64,000 nucleotides of DNA from QWHO01 sp039809865 (GTDB lineage: Bacteria; Vulcanimicrobiota; Xenobia; Xenobiales; QWHO01), in assembly GCA_039809865.1 (NCBI GenBank), contig JBDHVW010000007.1, positions 62,001 to 126,000 of the forward strand, read 5' to 3'. The notes beneath the pieces were generated by a model that ran no database searches, was not told the DNA's origin, and saw only the letters and a program-made list of their open reading frames with translations. Of the stretch, positions 25,352-32,861 are shown in pieces. Numbering within the stretch: position 1 is the stretch's first letter; each line of letters begins with the position of its first letter. The translations under genes were made by a program, and so were the position numbers.

Positions 25352-28045
25352 TTATTTGCGGGTCAGTCCCCGTCCGCCACCAGGTTGTGGGCTCGGGGGC
25401 TGCGGCTGGGGCTGCGGCTGCGCCTGCGGAGGAGGTCCGCCGGCCGCCGGCATTCCCTTGAGCACAAAGCGCAGAACCGTCAAGCTCGACAGTCGAATGC
25501 GATCATCGGGAGTGATCATCCGCTCGGAGCCCGGCAAGACCGACATGCCGTTCACGAAGGTCGGGTTGGTATCCGAGCGGTGCTGCAGATAGAAGCGCCC
25601 GTCGCGGTAGGCCAGCGCGGCGTGGAGGCGCGAAACCTCGAGGTCGTTGAGGTGGATGTCGCAGTTCTTCCCACGCCCGATCAACAGTCGCTGCTTGGTA
25701 AACTGGAATTGCTTACCCTGGTCGGCGTCCACCCCCGACTCGACCTCGACGAGGTAGCTCGAGAGGGTCTCCACCACCTTGCGCTCCAGGAAGCGCACCT
25801 GCGTGTCGCCCGTCTCGATCAGATCGCCCGTCACCAGCACCACCTGATCGCCGGTCTTCATCGGCACGCGGTTGATGAACACCACGTCGGGCGGGCCCTG
25901 GTTGAGCAGGCTGAAGCGTCCCGTGCGGAACTTGAGCTGGGCCTGGGCGTTGATGACGTTGGGGCCGCCCACCTCGATGTCGTTGAGACGCTCGCCCGGG
26001 ATACCGATGTTGATGATGCGATCCTCGGTCATCTCGGCCCCGACCAGCGAGATCTGGCTGCCGCGGCGCACGCCTTTGAGGTAATCGAAGACGAAGTCGG
26101 CCCGGAAACGCCAGGGCCAGGTGAGCGCGCCGAGGTCGGGCAGGTCCTCGCCGATCGGCGACTCCTGCAGCGAGCCTCCCGACTTGGAGCCGTCAAAGGC
26201 CGGCTGGCTGCCGCTGGCGGCCGCTCGCCGCGCGGGCGAGGAGCCGATGGTGCCCAGCTCGGCCAGATCCATCGGCCGGGTCGGCTCGGATGGGCGCATC
26301 GTCTCTTTCAGGGCGTTGGCGTTGGTGCTGACGGGGGGCGGCGGGGGCGGAGTGGGACGGGGCGGCACACCCCGCACCGGCTCCGGCCGGGCACCGGCCG
26401 GCGTGTCGGCCAGCGACAGAGGACGGCGCATCGAGCCCGAGGGCGAATCGGGACGCAGATTGCCCGGACGCGGCGGGCCGAGCAGAGTGGGCTCCGAGCG
26501 CACGGGCTCGGCGCTCGGAGGGGGCTCGGGAGGCGCGGGGGGAGGCGAGGCGGGCGGCGGGGCCGGCGGACGGGTGCTGGCCGCGTTGGACCACGGGTCC
26601 TCGGTGTGACGGTTGAACGCGGGGACGCCGCCCGGGTAAGCGGGGCCGTCCCCCACCAGGCTGGAGGGAGTGCGAACCTCCTCGGTGGGGGCCACGGGCT
26701 TCTCCCAGCCGCTCTCGGGCTCGGGCACCGTCTGCTCGGAGGGCGGCGTGCTCTGCGGGCCGGACGAGCCCACCGAGGAGCGGAACGGCGAGCGTCCCGG
26801 GGTCGTCAGCGAGACCTTGCGGGCCACGCTGCCCGACGTCTCGGCCCGGCGCATCACCAGCACGCTGCGTCCCATCTGCAGCACGTCGCCCTCTTGCAGC
26901 AGCGTGGGCGCGTCCTTGCTCACCCGCAACTCGCGGGGGGCGCCGTTGACGGTGCGACGCACGCGAATCTCGACCTGGGTGTTGTCGGCCTGCAAGATGC
27001 CGTAAGCCTGCTCGCGACCCTGCCACACCAGCATGGCCACCTCGGAGGGCAGCTCGTCGTCGACCAGCAGAACCCCCATTTCGGCGCGCGGATCGGTCGG
27101 TCCCATCGAGCGTCCGATAATGAGCACGCTCTCGAGCAGGGGGAATTTCTTGCCCTGGTCGGGCCCCTCGGCCACGATGATGCGATAGGCGGCGGGACGC
27201 TCGGCCTCGCCCGAGGGCTCGGGCTCGGGCGGCGATGGCGTGAACGCCAGCGCGGGCGAGGGCTTGGGCGGAGGCGAGAACGACAGGGCCGGGGGCAAAC
27301 GGCGGGGGGGTTCGGGCTCGGGCTCCGGCTCGAGCACGGGTTCCGGCTCGGGCTCGGGCTCGGGCACGTGAGCGGCCACGGGCCCGGGAGCTCGCATGAC
27401 CGGCAATTGCGGTGGCGGGGCCGGAGTGCTGGGAGCGGGCGTGCGGAAAGGATTGGCGTTGGCGCTGGCGTTGGAGTTGAAGCTGGCCCAGGGGTCGGGC
27501 CCTCCCTCGTTGCGGGTGGGCGGCCGCAGAGCCGGGTTGCTGCGCGTGGTGGTGGGAGACGAGGCAGGGGCGCGCTCTTCACCCAGGTTCGAGAGAGCCT
27601 CCAGGATCGGGCCCACCACGGATTCGTTTTTTTTCCTGTCAGAAGGTCCGGTGACAGCGTCGCCCAGCCGCCCGGAACGTGGCGTGGCACCGGTTTCGGC
27701 GTTCTGCATCTCGAGCACCAGGAGACCGAGCTGCAGGCGGGTCCCGATGGTGATGGGATGATGGTCCACGGGTGAGCCGTTCACCAGGCTGGCGTTCGTC
27801 TTGGAGCGATGATTCAGGATGTAGTGCTTGCGGCTATCGTCCCAGCTCAGGATGGCGTGGACGCGGGAAACGGTGGGCTCATTGAAAAAAATCCAGCCAG
27901 GGGCCCGCTCGCCTTTCGTCTGCGCGCGCCCCAGCGTGACTTCGGGGTGATCCAGGCGGATGGTTCGTCCGCGCTCTTGCCCCTCGACAACCTTCAGTTG
28001 TAGGCCCGAGGTCCAGGACATTCCGTTCGATCGCTCCGAAAGCAC
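25352..28045 (-). CDS. Multi-FHA-domain scaffold protein with proline-rich linkers
   Basis: 897 residues, soluble, with four FHA-like domains that would bind phosphothreonine peptides. FHA1 (about 10-100) keeps GR, SR-H (VSRVHAIL) and N (LVNGSPVD). FHA2 (about 290-385) is degenerate, lacking the SRxH. FHA3 (about 650-760) is also degenerate. FHA4 (about 765-863) is canonical: LLIGRGKNCDIHLND, VSRLHAAL, TFVNGMSV. Between FHA1 and FHA2 and between FHA2 and FHA3 lie long Pro/Glu/Ser-rich linkers with PEPEPEP runs. The start is a GTG at 28045; ATG 28021 (MSWTSGLQ) with GGAG upstream is a possible alternative. Its likely partners are the Ser/Thr kinases at 32862 and 55468, although neither is adjacent. 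hflX lies 36 bases upstream. Confidence 0.9.
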   Translation of the reverse strand: MLSERSNGMSWTSGLQLKVVEGQERGRTIRLDHPEVTLGRAQTKGERAPGWIFFNEPTVSRVHAILSWDDSRKHYILNHRSKTNASLVNGSPVDHHPITIGTRLQLGLLVLEMQNAETGATPRSGRLGDAVTGPSDRKKNESVVGPILEALSNLGEERAPASSPTTTRSNPALRPPTRNEGGPDPWASFNSNASANANPFRTPAPSTPAPPPQLPVMRAPGPVAAHVPEPEPEPEPVLEPEPEPEPPRRLPPALSFSPPPKPSPALAFTPSPPEPEPSGEAERPAAYRIIVAEGPDQGKKFPLLESVLIIGRSMGPTDPRAEMGVLLVDDELPSEVAMLVWQGREQAYGILQADNTQVEIRVRRTVNGAPRELRVSKDAPTLLQEGDVLQMGRSVLVMRRAETSGSVARKVSLTTPGRSPFRSSVGSSGPQSTPPSEQTVPEPESGWEKPVAPTEEVRTPSSLVGDGPAYPGGVPAFNRHTEDPWSNAASTRPPAPPPASPPPAPPEPPPSAEPVRSEPTLLGPPRPGNLRPDSPSGSMRRPLSLADTPAGARPEPVRGVPPRPTPPPPPPVSTNANALKETMRPSEPTRPMDLAELGTIGSSPARRAAASGSQPAFDGSKSGGSLQESPIGEDLPDLGALTWPWRFRADFVFDYLKGVRRGSQISLVGAEMTEDRIINIGIPGERLNDIEVGGPNVINAQAQLKFRTGRFSLLNQGPPDVVFINRVPMKTGDQVVLVTGDLIETGDTQVRFLERKVVETLSSYLVEVESGVDADQGKQFQFTKQRLLIGRGKNCDIHLNDLEVSRLHAALAYRDGRFYLQHRSDTNPTFVNGMSVLPGSERMITPDDRIRLSSLTVLRFVLKGMPAAGGPPPQAQPQPQPQPPSPQPGGGRGLTRK

Positions 28046-28081
28046 CTCGCCTTACCGGCGGGGTGCCCTTCGCCCTACTCC

Positions 28082-29761
28082 TTATACTCCCGCACTTTCT
28101 GGTTCTACGTCCGCCTCTTGGACCCCTCCGCTGCGCGCCTGGGCGAGCGCCGCGTCGAGCGCGGTCAAGAGGGGTCCGAGCGAGCTGGCCTCGCGGGCCG
28201 AAATCGCGGGCGCGGTCCAGGTGCCCAATAGCTCGTCGCGCTCTTCCGGGGGCACCCGATCGACCTTGTTGAAGCACATCAGCACGGGCAAGTTGTCCAG
28301 CGCCAGGTCGGACAGAATCTGCTCCACCGCCATGACCTGGTCGGCGAAATGCGGATTGGACATGTCCACGAGGTGCAAGAGCAGGTCGGCTTCGCCCAGC
28401 TCTTCCAGCGTGGCCCGGAAGGCTTTGGCCAGTTCGTCGGGCAGCTCGCGGATGAAGCCGACCGTATCGGTCAGGATGGCCTCGCGGCCCGGTCCGAGCC
28501 AGAGCCGGCGCGAGGTCGGGTCGAGCGTGGCGAAGAGGCGGTCCTCGGCCAGCACGCCCGCCCCGGTCAGAGTATTGAGCAGCGTGGACTTGCCGGCATT
28601 GGTGTAGCCGATGATCGAAACCACCGGGATGCCCACCCGCCGCCGCTGCTCGCGACGCAAGGCGCGCTCCTTGGAGAGGCCCTCCAGGTCGCGCTCCAGC
28701 CGGGCGATGCGGTCGCGCACCTGGCGGCGCAGCTCCTCGATTTTCGTCTCACCCGGGCCGCGGGCGCCGATTCCGCCCGTCAGGCGGCTGAGGAAGTCGT
28801 CGCGCAGCACCAGGCGCGGAAGGCTGTATTTGAGCATGGCCAGCTCGACCTGCAGTTTGCCCCCGCGGCTGCGGGCGCGCTGCCCGAAGATCTCCAGGAT
28901 CAGCTGGGTGCGGTCCCACACCTCCAGCTCGCCGAACTCGGAGATAGCGCGTACCTGCGAGCCCGAGAGCTCGCCCTCGAACACCATGATGTCGGCGCGT
29001 TTCTGCATACAATGGATGTACAGCTCTTTCATCTTGCCCGAGCCGACCACGAACTTGGCGTCCAGCTTGGGACGGCGCTGGGCGACCACGTCCACCACCT
29101 CGAGCCCGGCCGATTCGGCCAGCTCCTTGAGCTCCTCGAGGTTCTCCTCGAGCTCCTCCAGCCCCCCGGTGGTCACCCCCACCAGCACCGCGCGTTTCTT
29201 GGCTCGACCGGCCCGCTGGGTGCGGCGCACCAGTCCCGAGAACTCTTCCTCGAGGTCGGTGATGAACTGGGCGAAATCGAGGTCGAGCTCGTGCACCGTC
29301 GTGGGGGCTTCCACCACCCACGGCTCGGCGTCGTCGGCGCCCGGGCGCAGGTAAGCGTAATGCACACGGCCCGGGAGGCCGTTCTCGAGCGCCTCCACGG
29401 CGCAGATCAGGTCGAAGCGCAGCAGGGCGAGGTCGGTCAGGTCGTCGTGAGTGAGGGATTCGCCGCGCAGGTGGGTGTGCACGAAGCGCACGCCGCGGAA
29501 GCGAGATTTTCCCACCCGGTATCGCCCCATCTCGGTGAGGGTGATCTGGCGGGCGTCACCCACGATCAGGTCTTCGATGCGTCCGCGGCGATCGACCAGG
29601 ATGCCGATCTGGCGTCCGATCTCTCGCGAAATCTCGCACAGGCTGCGGGCCAGCTCGGCCGAGATGACCTCGTCGGGGGGAGTGCGGCGCTCGGTCAGCT
29701 TGCCGAGACTCTTCATCTGGCTGGGCTTCAGGCCCAGCGTGTTTCCCTTTGGCTTCTTGAT
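28082..29761 (-). CDS. hflX: GTPase HflX (long N-terminal form) with probable AUC start
   Basis: Ribosome-associated GTPase that splits stalled 70S ribosomes. Present: the glycine-rich linker GGIGARGPGE, a coiled coil, G1 GYTNAGKST, G3 DTVGF, G4 NKVD and the HflX domain SGSQVRAI...VWDRTQLIL. The ~170-residue N-terminal extension (GRQIGILVDRRG, RFVHTHLRGE) belongs to the long HflX type. The first ATG (29716) falls inside the conserved start GNTLGLKPSQMKSL. The frame runs on to a stop near 29845 without any ATG, GTG or TTG. An ATC codon at 29761-29759 sits eight bases after a perfect AAGGAG (29770-29775) and gives IKKPKGNTLGLKPSQ, the expected N-terminus. The gene follows a small membrane-protein gene and a hairpin. 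Confidence 0.9.
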   Translation of the reverse strand: MKKPKGNTLGLKPSQMKSLGKLTERRTPPDEVISAELARSLCEISREIGRQIGILVDRRGRIEDLIVGDARQITLTEMGRYRVGKSRFRGVRFVHTHLRGESLTHDDLTDLALLRFDLICAVEALENGLPGRVHYAYLRPGADDAEPWVVEAPTTVHELDLDFAQFITDLEEEFSGLVRRTQRAGRAKKRAVLVGVTTGGLEELEENLEELKELAESAGLEVVDVVAQRRPKLDAKFVVGSGKMKELYIHCMQKRADIMVFEGELSGSQVRAISEFGELEVWDRTQLILEIFGQRARSRGGKLQVELAMLKYSLPRLVLRDDFLSRLTGGIGARGPGETKIEELRRQVRDRIARLERDLEGLSKERALRREQRRRVGIPVVSIIGYTNAGKSTLLNTLTGAGVLAEDRLFATLDPTSRRLWLGPGREAILTDTVGFIRELPDELAKAFRATLEELGEADLLLHLVDMSNPHFADQVMAVEQILSDLALDNLPVLMCFNKVDRVPPEERDELLGTWTAPAISAREASSLGPLLTALDAALAQARSGGVQEADVEPESAGV

Positions 29762-29811
29762 AGAGGACGCTCCTTCAAGCGGGTTTCCTCTACCCTTTCG
29801 CGTACAAGATA

Positions 29812-29832
29812 CAGGCGCCTGTTCGGCGCCTG
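29812..29832 (-). terminator. Hairpin between the small membrane protein gene and hflX
   Basis: CAGGCGCC and GGCGCCTG form an 8-bp GC-rich stem with a 5-base loop. On the minus strand it follows the stop of the 67-residue gene and is followed by TATCTTGT, a weak U-run. It probably lowers read-through into hflX. Confidence 0.6.
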
Positions 29833-29857
29833 AAGATGGTAGCTACCTGGCTCGAGC

Positions 29858-30061
29858 TTATTGGCGCACGAAGCCCCACATGAACAGCAGTGTAATCAGC
29901 AGGTAGGCGAAGTACTGGGGCGACCCCATTTGAACACTCTGGATGGCGAAGACGGTTGTGGTGAGACCGGCTAACCAGTAAGCCCAGTTGTTCGTCAAGG
30001 TTCGAGTTGGCACGATCGGCTCCTCGCTGATGGCTGCCTCTACCGTAACCGGGGTTTCCAT
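29858..30061 (-). CDS. Small two-helix membrane protein
   Basis: 67 residues: about 25 polar residues (METPVTVEAAISEEPIVP), then two hydrophobic helices, NNWAYWLAGLTTTVFAI and FAYLLITLLFMWGFVRQ, joined by a short polar turn. ATG at 30061 has AAGGGAG seven bases upstream, a good ribosome-binding site, which supports a real gene despite the size. A hairpin follows it. It is transcribed away from the PilZ gene at 30281. No family recognised. Confidence 0.72.
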   Translation of the reverse strand: METPVTVEAAISEEPIVPTRTLTNNWAYWLAGLTTTVFAIQSVQMGSPQYFAYLLITLLFMWGFVRQ

Positions 30062-30280
30062 CGCGTTCTCCCTTCGAAGTGAATGATGAAGGTAGGATTG
30101 CGGAGGACCCGGCCAGGTGGCCTGGTCTTATCTTACCAGACAGACCCCCGGGCTGGAAGTGAAGTAGCTCACACCGATTAAAAATGGTCCACATGTTCTA
30201 CCAGGAGGTTCGGTCTCGGCGGTTTTAGAACCAGCTTTAGAGAAGCGCGCTTCAGGCGCAGCACTTCCAGGGGAGTAATC

Positions 30281-31048
30281 GTGTTCAAGCAGCTGGTGCA
30301 GGGCTTGAAGGGTCTCGTTCCCGGGACCCGGCGCGTCCTGCCGGGTGTCTCCGATCGGCGCCAGCTGGTGCGCCTTCGCTGCGACTATCCCGTGCTGGTG
30401 AAGCTGGGCGACACCATGTTCGCGGCCCGCGTCACCGACATCAGCTCGCAGGGCCTGCGGATCGTGGTTCCCGAGATCGAGCGCGCCCCCCGCAAAGACT
30501 CCACCGTGCTGGTTTCCTACCGGCCGGGCGGCGTGCCGACCGGCCGCCAGCGTCTGCGTTGCCGCATCATGTGGGCTCGCAAGCCGCGGAACCGCACCTC
30601 CGTCGAGCTGGGGCTGGCCTACGACGACAATCCGGAGAACCTGCGCTTTTCGTGGGTCCAGTACCTGCTGCAGGAGCTGGGCTTCGACGAGCGCCGGCTC
30701 TACCGGCGCCGCGCCCTGCGCGTGGAGCTGACGCTGCCGATCAGCGTGCGCTCGCTCGAGGGCGGCGGCGCCGAGCACCCCGGCGAGCTGCTCAATCTCG
30801 GAGTGGGCGGCCTATTGTGCCGCACCGGCGGCGATCTGCGGACCGGCAGCGGGGTGGTGGTCTCCCTGGGCCCCTACAAGAGGTTGCCGGCGCTGGTCAT
30901 CGCGGGCCGCGTGGTCTCGAATCGCCCTGACACCGAGGGCATTGGGATGCGGCACGGGATAAGGTTCATGAGCTCGGACTCCCCCGAGATCAAGCTGCTG
31001 GGCCAGTACGTGATTCAAACCTTGAGGGAGCAGTATCCAGACGATTAG
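30281..31048 (+). CDS. Double PilZ-domain protein (c-di-GMP receptor candidate)
   Basis: 255 residues with two PilZ domains in tandem. The first (about 22-115) has DRRQLVRLRCDYPV (RxxxR) and VTDISSQGLRI (DxSxxG), both parts of the c-di-GMP site. The second (about 140-250) has YRRRALRVELTLPIS (RxxxR), but its second motif is NLGVGG, a weak DxSxxG. The first domain therefore probably binds cyclic di-GMP, and the second may or may not. No output domain or membrane segment is present. The start is GTG with GGGGAG six bases upstream. It probably forms an operon with the metallopeptidase, the next PilZ-like protein and the Ser/Thr kinase (gaps of 7-26 bases). Confidence 0.88.
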   Translation: MFKQLVQGLKGLVPGTRRVLPGVSDRRQLVRLRCDYPVLVKLGDTMFAARVTDISSQGLRIVVPEIERAPRKDSTVLVSYRPGGVPTGRQRLRCRIMWARKPRNRTSVELGLAYDDNPENLRFSWVQYLLQELGFDERRLYRRRALRVELTLPISVRSLEGGGAEHPGELLNLGVGGLLCRTGGDLRTGSGVVVSLGPYKRLPALVIAGRVVSNRPDTEGIGMRHGIRFMSSDSPEIKLLGQYVIQTLREQYPDD

Positions 31049-31065
31049 GTGGAGAACTTCTCCAA

Positions 31066-32193
31066 GTGGAGCTCCGTCCGTCAGGCCCTTTTCAGGGCAT
31101 CACCCGGCCCCAGGCCGCCTTTGCGGCCACCGGCACGACGCCCACGCCCTCCCCCTGCGAGAGCGTTCGGCTCGGTCACGGCCCCGATCTCGAGGCGCTG
31201 ATGAACCCCACGATGAGCCCCGAGCACCGCCGTGAGGTGCGCGAGTTCCTGGCCGAATTCCGTCCCCAGGAGCTCGAGCTGCTGCGCAAGGAAGGGCTGA
31301 CCGTCAGCTACGACAAGCTGTCTCCGCTCATCGGCGGGCTCTACAGCCGGGATACGAATTGCTTCTTCCCCCTCAAGAAGCCGACCGTGCAGATCAACAC
31401 CGAAGCCCAGGACCCGAAGGGAACCGGCGTCCACGAGGTGGCCCACGCCCTCGATCGAGCCGAGCTCAAGGCCATGGTGGCCCGGGGGGCCCGCCTGCTG
31501 GGCCTGACCGCCTCGCACGCCAGCGAGGTCAAGCCCGAGCTCATCGCGCTATTCCAGGACTATCAGGCCCGCGGCACCGCCCAGCTGGCCGCCCGCCTGG
31601 TGGCCTCGCTGGACCATCCCGAGCAGCCTTCCAAAGGCTACCACAAGACCTCCTTCCGAGGCGTGCACTACTACTACGACTACCAGCCCGCGCGGGATGG
31701 CCGGCCGGCCACGATGGACCTGCGCCTGCACAAGAGCGCTTATGATCAAGCCCGCGAGCTCGGCGACGCCGAGGGGGGATTGCTCGTGGGCGGGGCGGTC
31801 GGGATCGCCGTGGGGGCGGCCGTGGCCACGGCCGTGTGCGCTCCGCTGGGGATCGCGCTGGGGCTGGTGGCCGCCCTGCCGCTCGGACTGGGCCTGCTGC
31901 GCCACGCTCTCAAAAAGCGCCGGGTCGACAACTGGAACAACTTCGAGCGCAAGCTCGAGCTGCCCGACGGCCAGGCGGTCAACGTCAAGCGCCAGGGAGA
32001 TACCACCCGGGTCGAGCTGCCCGGGCGGTTGCAAAAGACCCCCAACTGGACGTGGAGCGAGTACGCGCTGGACACCCAGCAGCCCTGGGAGTACTACGCG
32101 GAAGGCATCCGGGCTCGCCAGCAGAGTCCGGACGAGCTGCGTGAGAAAGACCCGAATCTGCTCGGCTATCTGATGCCCAAACAGCAGGGTTAA
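31066..32193 (+). CDS. Zinc metallopeptidase (anthrax-lethal-factor-like) with glycine-zipper insert
   Basis: 375 residues. The active-site helix GTGVHEVAHALD (HExxH, residues 123-127) and the distal EYYAEGIRA (342-346), followed by ELREKDPNLLGYL, match the gluzincin pattern of anthrax-lethal-factor-type domains, in which the glutamate of xxFAE is the third zinc ligand. Between them lies an unusually long insert with a strongly hydrophobic glycine-zipper segment (about 238-278: GGLLVGGAVGIAVGAAV...GLGLL), likely a membrane hairpin. There is no N-terminal signal peptide. GTG 31066 has GGTGGAG about 11 bases upstream. Family assignment is by motif only. It could be a membrane-linked regulatory protease or a secreted effector. 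Confidence 0.75.
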   Translation: MELRPSGPFQGITRPQAAFAATGTTPTPSPCESVRLGHGPDLEALMNPTMSPEHRREVREFLAEFRPQELELLRKEGLTVSYDKLSPLIGGLYSRDTNCFFPLKKPTVQINTEAQDPKGTGVHEVAHALDRAELKAMVARGARLLGLTASHASEVKPELIALFQDYQARGTAQLAARLVASLDHPEQPSKGYHKTSFRGVHYYYDYQPARDGRPATMDLRLHKSAYDQARELGDAEGGLLVGGAVGIAVGAAVATAVCAPLGIALGLVAALPLGLGLLRHALKKRRVDNWNNFERKLELPDGQAVNVKRQGDTTRVELPGRLQKTPNWTWSEYALDTQQPWEYYAEGIRARQQSPDELREKDPNLLGYLMPKQQG

Positions 32194-32219
32194 TTCCGCG
32201 TAGTTTGGAAAGACCGGCC

Positions 32220-32855
32220 ATGGACTTCCTGAAGAAGCTTACCAAACCGACGTTCTATGTCGCTAACTACGCGCAGGGCGTGGTTCAGTTTCGCTGCAAG
32301 AAATCGCTGAAAGTGGGCTCGCAGTCGGAGGGCACCGCCATTCTCCCGGGCGGAACGCGCTGCGACCTCATCCTCGAGATCGCTGCCGGCAACGGCGATG
32401 CCTATGCCGGCCGTCCGGTGGGTCCGGCCGAGTCGGTGACGACGCTCGAGAAGACCTTTCTCCCCGACGAGCGGCAGGCCAAAGAGCAGATGTTCTACAA
32501 GCCGAACGCCGAGTCGTTCACCCGGCACATGCGCACCTATGCCGTGCACTGCAAGGATTTCCACAACTTCAAGGGCGTGACGGCCGAGCTCTCTCGCGAG
32601 GGCGCCCTCATGATCCTCACCGGTCCCGTCGAGCCCGGCATCGACATCAACATCCGGGTATCGCTCGACGACGAGGACGTTCCGCCCCTCGAGGTGAGCG
32701 CCACGGTCGAGTGGTGCCAGCGCCGCGACGAGAAGACCTGGGTGGCCAGCCTCGAGTTCGGCAAGCTGACACCCGAGCAGGACGCCATGCTGGCCAAGTT
32801 CCTGGAAGAGCTGAAATACCGGTTGCCCGGCTCCAGGCCCCGCGCCGACAACTAG
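32220..32855 (+). CDS. PilZ-like domain protein
   Basis: 211 residues from ATG 32220 (GGAAAG seven bases upstream; an in-frame TTG at 32205 is less likely). The C-terminal half (from about residue 100) looks like a PilZ barrel: RHMRTYAVHC, then GVTAELSREGALMILTGP, PPLEVSATVEWCQ, WVASLEFGKLTPEQ. The second motif is ELSREG instead of DxSxxG, so binding of c-di-GMP is uncertain. The N-terminal half is a YcgR-like leading domain at best. Its stop codon is separated from the kinase's TTG start by only two sense codons in the same reading frame, so the two are certainly co-transcribed and could give a fusion by stop-codon read-through. Confidence 0.75.
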   Translation: MDFLKKLTKPTFYVANYAQGVVQFRCKKSLKVGSQSEGTAILPGGTRCDLILEIAAGNGDAYAGRPVGPAESVTTLEKTFLPDERQAKEQMFYKPNAESFTRHMRTYAVHCKDFHNFKGVTAELSREGALMILTGPVEPGIDINIRVSLDDEDVPPLEVSATVEWCQRRDEKTWVASLEFGKLTPEQDAMLAKFLEELKYRLPGSRPRADN

Positions 32856-32861
32856 CTTCCC

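Noticed and set aside
23663..27775. Plus-strand open frame of 1370 codons across the FHA and zinc-ribbon genes
   Set aside because: It spans two minus-strand genes with recognisable FHA motifs and has no motifs of its own; an effect of high GC.
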